64,000 nucleotides of DNA from an uncultured Granulosicoccus sp. (GTDB taxonomy: Bacteria; Pseudomonadota; Gammaproteobacteria; Granulosicoccales; Granulosicoccaceae). The notes below the pieces were generated by a model. It was not told where the DNA came from. It ran no database searches and was given only the letters and a program-made list of their open reading frames with translations. The position numbers and the translations under genes were made by a program. Shown in pieces: positions 54,297 to 62,890 of this stretch; position 1 is the first letter of the stretch, and each line of letters begins with the position of its first letter. The DNA lies in assembly GCA_947495035.1 (NCBI GenBank), contig CANLXI010000012.1, positions 124,001 to 188,000 on the forward strand, read 5' to 3'.

Positions 54297-54350
54297 ATCG
54301 GGTTGCCGCGGAGAACGCTCACTCGGTAAGCAGTGCTGCAAGAATGATGA

Positions 54351-54367
54351 GCGGGGACGATCCCCGC
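54351..54367 (+). other. hairpin after tupA
   Basis: GCGGGGA (54351-54357) and TCCCCGC (54361-54367) form a 7-bp stem with a CGA loop, 54 bases after the tupA stop. There is no T-run, so it is a weak terminator candidate. Confidence 0.35.
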
Positions 54368-54569
54368 ACTGGCGCAAGTGTTGCAGCAAGGAGAACCCCT
54401 TGCCGCCACACAAGATCATGTCCAGCAGAGTCAGATCCAGGGCCCTGGCGCCGAGACAGGTGCGTGCCCATTGGAAATTCGCACCGTCAACTGCTTGTCA
54501 GTCAACGGGCTCGGACTGCACGGGTCTGTGCGCACCGCAGTCGAAAACCGTTGCATACCGGTGCTTCTC

Positions 54570-55028
54570 ATGAAGCCTTGTCACCAATGTCTGGTCATTG
54601 CACTGTTGCTGTTCGGCAGCAGCGAGTCCTTTTCCCGACAACTGATCGATGCCGAGCAATTCGACCTGGCTGACTACCGCGGCAGGGTCGTCTATCTGGA
54701 TTTCTGGGCCTCCTGGTGCACGCCTTGTCGCGCCTCCTTTCCCTTCATGGCCGAGATGGCAGAGTCCCAGGGCGATGCGCTGGCCATCGTGGCCGTCAAT
54801 GTCGATGAACAACGCACCGACGCCGAGGCCTTTCTGAATGGCTACCAGGTCCCCTTCGATGTGGTCTTCGATCCGACCGGTCTGCTTGCGAGTCGGCATC
54901 AGGTACCCGGCATGCCGACCTCCTACCTGTTCGATCGCGATGGCACATTGATCGGCAGCCATGTCGGTTTTCGCATGAAGGACAGGGAATCCATTCGCCG
55001 ATGGGTCACCGATGCTATCGCCAACTGA
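54570..55028 (+). CDS. TlpA-like thioredoxin-fold protein
   Basis: 152-residue exported thioredoxin-like protein. A hydrophobic signal (VIALLLFGSS) precedes the domain. The active site is WASWCTPCRASFP with CTPC, and the cis-proline segment is GMPTSYLFD. Relatives reduce or oxidise periplasmic thiols, often for cytochrome c maturation. ATG 54570 has no strong SD. It lies between tupA and an octamer array; whether it is functionally linked to tungstate uptake is unknown. Confidence 0.87.
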   Translation: MKPCHQCLVIALLLFGSSESFSRQLIDAEQFDLADYRGRVVYLDFWASWCTPCRASFPFMAEMAESQGDALAIVAVNVDEQRTDAEAFLNGYQVPFDVVFDPTGLLASRHQVPGMPTSYLFDRDGTLIGSHVGFRMKDRESIRRWVTDAIAN

Positions 55029-55071
55029 CACGGATCATTGATCAGCACAATCTCGTCCTGAAGCTTGCTGA

Positions 55072-55097
55072 ACCGGTGAGACCGGTGAGACCGGTGG
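55072..55097. repeat. 9-bp tandem repeat, ACCGGTGAG type
   Basis: Two copies of ACCGGTGAG and a partial third (ACCGGTGG) run immediately before the 8-bp array at 55103. The two together form a compound array in the 123-bp gap between the TlpA-like gene and the convergent regulator gene. Confidence 0.75.
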
Positions 55098-55102
55098 CGC
55101 GA

Positions 55103-55150
55103 CTCTGCCGCTCTGCCGCTCTGCCGCTCTGCCGCTCTGCCGCTCTGCCG
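55103..55150. repeat. octanucleotide tandem array, six copies of CTCTGCCG
   Basis: Six perfect 8-bp units end one base before the stop codon of the convergent regulator gene (55152-55154). The region is otherwise non-coding. Unit length and copy number match the arrays at 26263, 26326 and 43306, though the unit sequence differs. Confidence 0.96.
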
Positions 55151-55151
55151 C

Positions 55152-56036
55152 TCAGCGTGCGTTGAAGTGCACCCGCCCCAGATTGGAGATGTCGTATCCG
55201 CCCAGCCTTGCCGCCTTGTCCCGGAACGCATCGCTTTCCATGAAACGCAGCAGCGCCTGAAACGGTGGTTCGAACCAGGCCTGACGCCAGACCAGAAGGT
55301 CGAAGCGTTCTTCGAGTTGCGGAAGAAAACCCAGTCGCAGCCGTGATGCGACCGATTGCAGCCCGAAGGCCACGTCGACATGACCATCAAACACCTGCAT
55401 GCCCAGCTCATCTTCGGTGCGTGCACAGTCGTCGAAACGCGACACGGCATCATCGGCCACCCCTGCCTCGGCCAGCAGCTGCTCGAACAGTTGCTGACTG
55501 GCGGCACTGCTCTGCCGCCGGGCGACCCGGTGACCCGCAAGCGAGGCCATGTCACTCAGCTGCAAGGGATTGTCACCTGCCACGATCAGACCTCGTACCC
55601 GTTGCGCAAACTCCACCAGCACCACATTCCGATGTTCGAATCGTGATTTGACGGTAGCGACATTCCAGCCGTCTTCCTCGTGAATATGAGTGGCACAGGC
55701 GACGCCTTCCAGAGCAGCCATGCGTTGCAGTCCATCGGCGCTGCCATCCAGAAAGGCCGCCAGACCGCTGCCCGACTCTCGCAGCGCCCAGTCGAGCAGA
55801 GGATCGTGACTGCCCAGTACCGTCGGTGGAAGACTCACCTCGGCCGCGGTTTGAGGCCCGGAACGTGAAGCGTCGATCCATTGCATGATCTCGGCGCGAG
55901 GAAACAGCAGTTTTCCCACCACCCGCACACAGGGTACATCGCCATGGGTTGCCATGTCGTACACCTTGCGTTCCTTGATACGCAGCAGCTCGGCCAGTTC
56001 CCGAGTTGTCAGATACGGTTCATCGATTGCATTCAT
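55152..56036 (-). CDS. HTH-PBP one-component regulator (TunR/molybdate-responsive type)
   Basis: 294-residue protein. The N-terminal excisionase/MerR-like HTH (about 8-55) has TTRELAELLRIKERKVYDMA and GKLLFPRAEI. The rest is a PBP-like ligand domain (PF12727-like) with GDNPLQLSDMASLAGHRVAR and AARLGGYDISNLGRVH at the end. Such fusions include molybdate- and tungstate-responsive repressors. Start ATG 56036 gives the conserved HTH near the N-terminus. Lying 0.9 kb from tupA, it may control tungstate uptake. The ligand is inferred. Confidence 0.82.
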   Translation of the reverse strand: MNAIDEPYLTTRELAELLRIKERKVYDMATHGDVPCVRVVGKLLFPRAEIMQWIDASRSGPQTAAEVSLPPTVLGSHDPLLDWALRESGSGLAAFLDGSADGLQRMAALEGVACATHIHEEDGWNVATVKSRFEHRNVVLVEFAQRVRGLIVAGDNPLQLSDMASLAGHRVARRQSSAASQQLFEQLLAEAGVADDAVSRFDDCARTEDELGMQVFDGHVDVAFGLQSVASRLRLGFLPQLEERFDLLVWRQAWFEPPFQALLRFMESDAFRDKAARLGGYDISNLGRVHFNAR

Positions 56037-56124
56037 GGGACGAAGCTTAACCGGCTGGGCGCTCAATAGGAACTGTGGCACTGTTTGTCCTAGAATCCAT
56101 CATCCCCTGACGAAGCTGAAGTCG

Positions 56125-57123
56125 ATGTCTGCATTTGATCGTGTACTGGATGCCGCACGCCGCACGACGCGCCGCGTGGTCCTTCCCGAAGCCGGTGACA
56201 GTCGTATTCTGAGCGCGGCCGTGCAGACTCGTCAGAAGCGCCTTGCCGATCCGGTTCTGCTGGGACAGGCCTCACAGCTGCAGGCAGCGGCCGAGCAGCT
56301 GGGTCTGTCACTGGAGGGCATCGAGATCGTGGATCCGTCGACCTTCACTCGGCGCGAGCATTATGTTGCTGCACTGGTCGCCAAGCGGGCGGACCGTGGC
56401 ATGACCGCGGACAAGGCATCCCATGCGCTGCAAGACCCGGTGACATTTGCCTGCCTGATGGTCAACGAAGGGGATGCCGACGCCTGTGTGGCTGGCGCCA
56501 TCACCTCCACCGCAAAGGTCGTACGCAACGCCGTGCGCCATGTGGGCCCACGCGATGCTGAATCCCTGGTGTCGAGCTGCTTCATCATGTTGCTCAGGCC
56601 CGAACACCCGGTCAGGGATGTCATGCTCATTGGCGACTGCGCGCTGGTGATCGATCCCGATGCACAGCAACTGGCCGATATTGCCGTATCCACAGGGGAG
56701 ACGGCCAGACAGCTCACCGGCATCACCCCGGAAGTGGCCATGTTGTCGTTTTCCACCAGCGGCAGCGCCCGGCATGCGGCTGTCAGCAAGGTCAGTCAGG
56801 CGACCACACTGGCTCGGGAGAAGCGCCCTGACTGGCGTATCGTGGGCGAGGTTCAGCTCGATGCTGCCGTCATGCCCGACATCCTGGCTCGCAAGGCACC
56901 GGAGCAGGCCACTGATGCCCCCTGCAATGTGCTGATCTTTCCGTCGCTGGACGCTGGCAACATCGGTTACAAGTTGATCGAACGCTTTGGTGGCGCCCAG
57001 GCCATCGGTCCGATTCTGCAGGGATTGTCAAAGCCTGTGAACGATCTGAGTCGTGGCTGCAGTATCGACGATGTCGTCAATATAATCGCGGTCAGCGCCG
57101 CGCAGGTGCGCAGCAGCCACTGA
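56125..57123 (+). CDS. pta: phosphate acetyltransferase (short, EutD-like)
   Basis: 332-residue phosphotransacetylase of the PTA_PTB family, without the long N-terminal DRTGG extension of the E. coli enzyme. Family segments are LPEAGDSRILSA, HALQDPVTFA, AGAITSTAKVVRNA, FSTSGSA, VGEVQLDAAV and LIFPSLDAGNIGYKL. It converts acetyl-CoA and phosphate to acetyl phosphate. No ackA gene adjoins. ATG 56125 has a weak SD. The next gene begins 73 bases later on the same strand, so a joint transcript is possible. Confidence 0.9.
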   Translation: MSAFDRVLDAARRTTRRVVLPEAGDSRILSAAVQTRQKRLADPVLLGQASQLQAAAEQLGLSLEGIEIVDPSTFTRREHYVAALVAKRADRGMTADKASHALQDPVTFACLMVNEGDADACVAGAITSTAKVVRNAVRHVGPRDAESLVSSCFIMLLRPEHPVRDVMLIGDCALVIDPDAQQLADIAVSTGETARQLTGITPEVAMLSFSTSGSARHAAVSKVSQATTLAREKRPDWRIVGEVQLDAAVMPDILARKAPEQATDAPCNVLIFPSLDAGNIGYKLIERFGGAQAIGPILQGLSKPVNDLSRGCSIDDVVNIIAVSAAQVRSSH

Positions 57124-57196
57124 AGTCAGCGCCATGTCAGCCGATAAAAGCCATGAATTCAGTCAGCCAGAATGATGAGAGGCTTATCCCGCCCGC

Positions 57197-58264
57197 ATGT
57201 CCGATCCTGCAGTCACGTCACGTCTGGAGCGACTGAGCCCAGACTTCATCGCACGCAGTACCTGGCCGCAACTGTTTGCTGCACAGACTGAAGCTCGCTT
57301 CTACCAACATCCGGACTGGTTGCTGGCCGCAGCAACGCATCTGCTGGAAAAGCCGGTGGAATGCGCCTGCGTCTACCACGATGAGAAGCTGGTGCTGCTG
57401 CTCCCCTGGCAGGCGCGCCTGCACCGACATCGCTTCCAGGCCCCGATGCATGACCACCTGACGCTCGGTGACGTGCTCGTGTCGCCCTCGCTGAGCAATG
57501 CAGACGTACAGGAAGCCGTGCGCCACGCGCTGGCACTGGCTGGCGATGCACAATGGGATTGGCACATCGGCAATGTGCCGCAGCGCTCCGCGCTGGTCCG
57601 TTGTACCGATGGCAATCCACAGTGGCAACAGCGCATGGCGCGACAATCGGCCTGGTTCGACCTGACTGCCGAACAGTCGCCCGGCAGTGGCAAACTGCGC
57701 CGCAATCTGAAACGACTGCGCGTCAAACTGCAGGAGCAGGGGCAGATTCGCACACAGTGGCTGACCGGCAGCGATGAGTTGCAAGCGGCCCTGCAGCACT
57801 TTCTGACTCTGGAAGCCTCCGGCTGGAAGGGTGAACGGGGCATAGCGACCGCCATTGCCACATCTGCCTCGCTGCAAGGCTTCTACGAACAGCTGTTGAA
57901 TCCGCAATATGCCGGCCTGCAACCGCTCATCGCCCTGTTGTGGCTGGACGAGCAGTGCATTGCCGCGCAGTACGCCTTGCAGACCGACAGCTGCCTGAGC
58001 TTGCTGAAAATCGCCTATGACGAGCGTTTCAGCCAATTCTCACCCGGCTCTCTACTGCTTCAGGACACGGCCGAACATGCCATGCAGCAGCAGTTGACGA
58101 CCTTGAGCCTGGTCACCGCTCCGCCCTGGGCCGAACGCTGGCACCCGCAAAGCGAACCGGTCTGGCATCTCACGCATTACGCAGACAATCCCGGTGGACA
58201 CGCGTTACGTACGCTGGAACGCATCAAACAGACAGCCAGGACCCGGCTCCGTTCGGCGGCCTAG
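57197..58264 (+). CDS. GNAT-type acyltransferase (FemAB/BioF2-like)
   Basis: 355-residue cytoplasmic protein. The C-terminal half (about 150-310) resembles the BioF2-like/GNAT_6 acetyltransferase domain: GSGKLRRNLKRLRVKLQEQ, FLTLEASGWKGERGIA, and ALLWLDEQCIAAQYALQTD followed by IAYDERFSQFSPG. This fold serves in acyl or amino-acyl transfer to polysaccharide, peptidoglycan or lipid. The carbamoyltransferase gene follows after 9 bases. First gene of a tight four-gene unit. The acceptor is unknown. Confidence 0.75.
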   Translation: MSDPAVTSRLERLSPDFIARSTWPQLFAAQTEARFYQHPDWLLAAATHLLEKPVECACVYHDEKLVLLLPWQARLHRHRFQAPMHDHLTLGDVLVSPSLSNADVQEAVRHALALAGDAQWDWHIGNVPQRSALVRCTDGNPQWQQRMARQSAWFDLTAEQSPGSGKLRRNLKRLRVKLQEQGQIRTQWLTGSDELQAALQHFLTLEASGWKGERGIATAIATSASLQGFYEQLLNPQYAGLQPLIALLWLDEQCIAAQYALQTDSCLSLLKIAYDERFSQFSPGSLLLQDTAEHAMQQQLTTLSLVTAPPWAERWHPQSEPVWHLTHYADNPGGHALRTLERIKQTARTRLRSAA

Positions 58265-58273
58265 GGAAGCACC

Positions 58274-59989
58274 ATGATCATTCTCGGACTCAATACCTGG
58301 TTCCATGACACCAGCGCCTGCATCGTACGCGACGGCGAACTGGTGGTCGCCCTGGAAGAGGAGCGCTTCTCGCGCGACAAGCACACCCGTGCCTTTCCCG
58401 AACTGGCCATCCGGCAATGCCTGGATTACGCCGGTATCGACTACGCCGACATCGACCACATTGCGGTATCCATCAAGCCGACCCACCAGTGGCTGACCAA
58501 GACCCTTTATGCGCTGAAGGCCCCGCACAAGAGCCTGCCCTTCATCAAGCACGAGCTCGTCGCTGGTATCTTCAAGCAAAGGCGCTTCAAATCCTGGCTG
58601 CGCAGCCACTGGCCCGCTGGCTCGCAACCGACAGTCCATCAGGTGCAGCATCATCTATCCCATGCTGCCGGCAGCTTCTACGTCTGCCCTCATGAGCATG
58701 CCGCCATCATGGCGCTCGATGGTTCCGGTGAGTGGGCTTGCGCCTGGCTGGGAGAGGGCCGCGGCAATGACGTCAACTGTTTCAACGAAAGCTTCTTTCC
58801 GAACTCCCTGGGATCGGTTTACGAGGCCGTTACCGAATTCTGCGGCTTCAAGCCCAACTATGACGAAGGCAAGACCATGGGGCTGGCGCCACTGGGCGAT
58901 GCCTCGCGTTTCATCGAACAGGCTCGCAAGACGGTATCGGTAGATGAACAGGGACGACTGCACGTCAATCTCGACTACTTCAGTTACCAGTACTGGGGCT
59001 ATCGCCGATGCTCGGATCTGTTTCACCAGTGCTTCGGCAAGCCCCGGCCCTTGAATGGCGACTTCGAACCACATCACCAGGATGTGGCCGCCGCGTTCCA
59101 GCAAGTGCTGGAGGAATGCGCTCTGTCCATGGCAGCCGTTCTCAGACAACGCACTCAGGCCCCCTACCTGGTCATTGCCGGCGGTGTGGCGCTGAACAGT
59201 GTCATGAACGGACGCCTGCTGCGCGAGGCCGGCTTCGAGGATGTCTACATCATGCCGGCTGCCGGCGATAACGGTACCTCCATCGGCGCGGCCTATACCG
59301 TGCTGAATCAGGTGCTGGGGGAACCTCGTTCGGCAGTACACGACAACCCCTATATCGGCAATGCCTACGACGATGACGAGATCGAAGCCCTGCTCCGACA
59401 GTGCAAGCTGCCCTACCAGCGGTCGCAGGATATCGCAGCCGACACCGCCGATCTGCTGGAACAGGGCAATATCCTTGGCTGGTTTCAGGGGCGCATGGAA
59501 ATCGGACCGCGTGCCCTGGGCGCGCGCAGCATCCTTGCCAACCCGGCGTATCCGGACATGAAGGCCAAGATCAACAGCGAGGTGAAGTTCCGGGAAGCCT
59601 ATCGCCCGTTTGCACCATCGGCGACCGTTGAAGCTGCCAGTGAGTTCTTCGACCTGTCAGTGGAAGCCCCGTTCATGCTCAAGGTCTGCCAGGTGCGTGA
59701 AGACAAGCAGGCCTTGTTGCCGGCCATTACCCACGTGGATGGCAGTGCACGCCTGCAGACCGTTCGCAAGGAAACCAATCCGCTGTACCATGAGCTGATC
59801 AGCCAACTGGGTCAGCGAACCGGCGTGCCGGTCGTGCTCAACACCAGCTTCAACATTCAGGGAGAGCCTGTCGTGGAATCCCCACGCGATGCCATTCGCT
59901 GTTTCTACTCCACCGGTCTGGACTATCTGGCCATCGGCTCCTTCATCGTGTCCAAGGGCGACGGGCCCGGTACCCAGCATCACTCCTGA
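58274..59989 (+). CDS. carbamoyltransferase of the NodU/CmcH/TobZ family
   Basis: 571-residue cytoplasmic enzyme that transfers carbamoyl from carbamoyl phosphate, via an ATP-derived carbamoyl-adenylate, to a hydroxyl. An N-terminal Kae1-like ASKHA domain carries HHLSHAAGSFY and, later, GGVALNSVMNGRL. The C-terminal half is the NodU-specific domain with GRMEIGPRALGARSIL and VVLNTSFNIQGEP. Family length is normal. GGGAAG precedes ATG 58274. Known members modify Nod factors, antibiotics or surface sugars. Here the acceptor is unknown. Confidence 0.92.
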   Translation: MIILGLNTWFHDTSACIVRDGELVVALEEERFSRDKHTRAFPELAIRQCLDYAGIDYADIDHIAVSIKPTHQWLTKTLYALKAPHKSLPFIKHELVAGIFKQRRFKSWLRSHWPAGSQPTVHQVQHHLSHAAGSFYVCPHEHAAIMALDGSGEWACAWLGEGRGNDVNCFNESFFPNSLGSVYEAVTEFCGFKPNYDEGKTMGLAPLGDASRFIEQARKTVSVDEQGRLHVNLDYFSYQYWGYRRCSDLFHQCFGKPRPLNGDFEPHHQDVAAAFQQVLEECALSMAAVLRQRTQAPYLVIAGGVALNSVMNGRLLREAGFEDVYIMPAAGDNGTSIGAAYTVLNQVLGEPRSAVHDNPYIGNAYDDDEIEALLRQCKLPYQRSQDIAADTADLLEQGNILGWFQGRMEIGPRALGARSILANPAYPDMKAKINSEVKFREAYRPFAPSATVEAASEFFDLSVEAPFMLKVCQVREDKQALLPAITHVDGSARLQTVRKETNPLYHELISQLGQRTGVPVVLNTSFNIQGEPVVESPRDAIRCFYSTGLDYLAIGSFIVSKGDGPGTQHHS

Positions 59990-59995
59990 CGCCTC

Positions 59996-60436
59996 ATGAC
60001 TGCCTACCGCCGAACTGCCTGGCTCTACCTTCTGCTGCTGGTGTCTGTCATCAGCCTGCTGGCCTGGCCGGCATTTGTGCTGAGCAGTACTCTGCTGGCG
60101 TATTTCACGGCAGATGCCTGGCAACTGGAAGCCTGGACGCAGTTACCCAAACGCGTCCTGCTGCAACACTTTCTTGACGGCTATCAGCGCAGCCTGATCG
60201 TGGCAGTGCCTGCCGGCATACTGGCCGCACTGGACCATCTGCTGATGTCCCGCTTGCGCATCACCTGGTGGTTTCGTGGCATCCTGCTGCCGCTTGCGGC
60301 CCTTGCGCTGGCAAGCAGTCTCATGCCATCCGTCCCGGCTGCCTTGCCGACCCTGCTGGGCACAGGGCTGCTGCTGGCCGTGGCCTGTCGTCTGTTCGAT
60401 CTGCTACTGGGCAGATTCTTTCGTGGAAGCCGCTGA
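59996..60436 (+). CDS. small inner-membrane protein of unknown function
   Basis: 146-residue protein with three or four hydrophobic segments: about 9-35, 66-84, 94-112 and 116-135. No conserved catalytic residues are evident. It starts 6 bases after the carbamoyltransferase stop, and its own TGA shares bases with the ATG of the caspase-like gene (TGATG), so it is cotranslated with it. I do not recognise the family. It may anchor or export a substrate of the operon. Confidence 0.8.
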   Translation: MTAYRRTAWLYLLLLVSVISLLAWPAFVLSSTLLAYFTADAWQLEAWTQLPKRVLLQHFLDGYQRSLIVAVPAGILAALDHLLMSRLRITWWFRGILLPLAALALASSLMPSVPAALPTLLGTGLLLAVACRLFDLLLGRFFRGSR

Positions 60437-61887
60437 TGCGCAAGTCTCTACTGCTGTGTTCTGCCGCAGCCCTTTACCTGTCGCTTTCGGCACCAAGCGT
60501 CCGAGCCGATGACGCACTGCTGATCGGCGGCGGATACAATCTGCAGGGCTCGCAGGGTCAGATCGAGCTCAACGTCAAATGGGTTCAGGGCATACTGCAG
60601 GCGCAGGGTCTGAGCGTCTCCACCTACTTCACCGATGGCAGGGAAGCAGGGCCAGATGTGCATTACATGGTTGACCCCTCGACCCAATCCTCTCCATTGG
60701 AGGCTCTGGCCAGAGTCTTCGGCGACTGGGGACTGGAAAACCGGCGTTACCGGGAGAACGAGGTAGCCGAGGTGCTTGGCAGTACTCGGCGCAATGAGCT
60801 GGAGCCTCGCTTGCGCCAGATTTTCGAACGCGGCGAGGACGAAGAACTGTTGCTCGTCTACAACGGCCATGGCAGCCAGTCCTACACCACCCCCGATGAA
60901 GTGACCTTGAACCTGTGGGACGACACCACCCTGAGTGCCAGCGAGTTGCACGAACTGCTTGAACCGCAGCGCTCGGCCTTTCGTTTCGTCTTCACACAAT
61001 GCTATTCAGGTGGATTCCATCGACTGGCCTACGCCGATTCTGCGCAGGGCAGCGAGCTGAGCGAGACTCCCCGCTGCGGCTTCACGGCGGAATCCGCCTA
61101 TCGTCTGGCCGAAGGTTGCAGTGCCAGTATCGACACCGATGACTACCGCGATTACACCACATTCTTCTTCGCGGCCCTGTCCGGTCGGGAGCGTGGCGGT
61201 GACATCATCGGTCGCGACCCCGACCGCAACAAGGATGGCACCACCACCCTGCGTGAGGCCCATCTGTATACGCTGGAAGAAGCCTACAGCACCGATCTGT
61301 CGCGTTCGACCAGTGAAGATTATCTGGATCAGTGGCAACCCTGGTATCTGCGCTGGCTACCCACATCTGCCAGCCTGCCGGACAATGAGTATGCCGCCCT
61401 GTTTCGCAACCTGGCCACGCGTCATGACGTGGCTCTGAACGATGACACCCGAAACAACCTGCGACAGGCACTGGCGGATGCCGATCAGGCACTTGACTCT
61501 CTCGCTGGTGAGCGTCTGTCGCTGGAGCAGCAGATGCAGCAGTTGCAGTACCAGCTGCAATACCGACTGGTCGGACAATGGCCGGAGCTGATGGGACCGT
61601 ATACCGCCGCCTACCAGAAGATGGCTGCTGATGGACTGCTCCGGGAAATAGCCGAACAGACGGAACGGCTGCCGGAATACCGGCAACTGCAGCAGTTGCA
61701 GGATCGATATGCAAGTCTGGACCTTGACATGCTGGACCGGGAACGTCAGGCCACGCAGTACCAGAAGATGATTCGATTACGCAGACTGGCGCAACTCAAG
61801 CAACAGCTGGCTGAACACGGCAGCGTACAGGAACAGGCCGACTATCAGGCCCTGCTGAGCTGTGAGGAAGCCCCGCTCACGCGTTGA
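60436..61887 (+). CDS. secreted caspase-like (clan CD) peptidase with C-terminal coiled coil
   Basis: 483-residue predicted exported protein. A signal peptide covers residues 1-25 (SVRA-D). A caspase/legumain-like fold spans about 28-290: the His motif is YNGHGSQ with His145 after a hydrophobic strand (ELLLVYNGHG), and the Cys motif FTQCYSGGF has Cys189 after FRFVF. The 44-residue spacing fits a clan-CD dyad. From about 335 the sequence is Gln/Leu/Glu-rich and helical, likely coiled coil. A calcium-like DPDRNKDGTTTLRE near 258 lies beside the domain. Coupled to the small membrane protein gene by TGATG. Activity and target are inferred. Confidence 0.8.
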   Translation: MRKSLLLCSAAALYLSLSAPSVRADDALLIGGGYNLQGSQGQIELNVKWVQGILQAQGLSVSTYFTDGREAGPDVHYMVDPSTQSSPLEALARVFGDWGLENRRYRENEVAEVLGSTRRNELEPRLRQIFERGEDEELLLVYNGHGSQSYTTPDEVTLNLWDDTTLSASELHELLEPQRSAFRFVFTQCYSGGFHRLAYADSAQGSELSETPRCGFTAESAYRLAEGCSASIDTDDYRDYTTFFFAALSGRERGGDIIGRDPDRNKDGTTTLREAHLYTLEEAYSTDLSRSTSEDYLDQWQPWYLRWLPTSASLPDNEYAALFRNLATRHDVALNDDTRNNLRQALADADQALDSLAGERLSLEQQMQQLQYQLQYRLVGQWPELMGPYTAAYQKMAADGLLREIAEQTERLPEYRQLQQLQDRYASLDLDMLDRERQATQYQKMIRLRRLAQLKQQLAEHGSVQEQADYQALLSCEEAPLTR

Positions 61888-62890
61888 GCGACTCCCAGTC
61901 CGACGATGGTTCGACGCGACCGATGATTTCACCGCGAGAATTGGTGACAGAAGGACGCAGATATTCACCCAGCACCTTGATCTCGTCGGAAGGCAGCAGA
62001 CCCAGGCTCTGCAGGACCGCGCCGAGTGCCACACGGGCTGCCGCATCATTGCCATCATCGATCTTCAGTGCGATACCCAGGCCATGCTCTGGTATGACGG
62101 CCGTGTAGACACCGTCAGCACCCACCTTCACCAGAATGTGAGGAGCCAGCCTTTCCATCAGGGCCGTGCAGAGTCGCTCCTTGCCGGCCACCATGTAGGG
62201 ATTGCTGGTGACCGCCGCGTGTATGCGTTCAACCGCTGTCCGGCGTTCACCAGTGAAGCGTGAGACATCCCCGAATCGTGCCATGGCCAGTGCGATACGC
62301 TGTAACGGAATGGCCAGCGTGGGAATGGCGCAGCCATCGTAGCCCCAGGGCAGTTGTGCCACCCGGGTATTACTGACGCTCTCCAGCACTTCGAACCAGC
62401 GTTGCTGCGCCGAATGGTTGTACAGACGGTAATTGCCTGTCTGTTCGCCGCGATGCTTGCAGGTGGACAGAAACCCCAGGTGCTTGCCCGAGCAGTTGTG
62501 GTGAATGCGTTGCGGACCTCGCCCTTCCGACATCAGTTCGAACTGAGTCGCCTGATGCATCGGCAAGGTTGCACCACACTCCAGATCATCATGCCCGCAC
62601 TCGATACGTTCCAGCCAGTCCTGGGCCAGGCCGACATGAATCGGCTCGCCATTGTGCGAGGCGCAGGCCAGCGCGACATGCCGATCATCGAGCCCGAAGG
62701 CGTCGATGGCACCACTTTCGACAAAGGGGATGGCCTGCAGGAACTTGATGGCCGAACGCGGGAACACGGCGCGCTGCACATCCCCCATCGCCGCGATGAC
62801 ACGGCCCGACGCTTCAACCACCGCTACCGATCCGCGATGACGACTTTCAATGGCATTGCCTCGCCAACGATTGACCAGAACCGGATTCAT
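61877..62890 (-). CDS. asparaginase (PF06089 L-asparaginase II type)
   Basis: 337-residue cytoplasmic amidase of the Rhizobium etli-type asparaginase family, unrelated to the classical AnsA/AnsB fold. Family segments are RHRGSVAVV, FPRSAIKFLQAIP, ALACASHNGE, HHNCSGKHLGFL and GYDGCAIPTLA. It would hydrolyse asparagine to aspartate and ammonia. ATG 62890 overlaps the trpS stop in an ATGA, and its 3' end overlaps the convergent caspase-like gene by 11 bases. Confidence 0.9.
   Translation of the reverse strand: MNPVLVNRWRGNAIESRHRGSVAVVEASGRVIAAMGDVQRAVFPRSAIKFLQAIPFVESGAIDAFGLDDRHVALACASHNGEPIHVGLAQDWLERIECGHDDLECGATLPMHQATQFELMSEGRGPQRIHHNCSGKHLGFLSTCKHRGEQTGNYRLYNHSAQQRWFEVLESVSNTRVAQLPWGYDGCAIPTLAIPLQRIALAMARFGDVSRFTGERRTAVERIHAAVTSNPYMVAGKERLCTALMERLAPHILVKVGADGVYTAVIPEHGLGIALKIDDGNDAAARVALGAVLQSLGLLPSDEIKVLGEYLRPSVTNSRGEIIGRVEPSSDWESLNA

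Noticed and set aside
54923-55555. Arg/Ser-rich minus-strand frame over the CTCTGCCG array
   Set aside because: It joins an antisense stretch of the TlpA-like gene to the repeats and is out of frame with the supported regulator gene.
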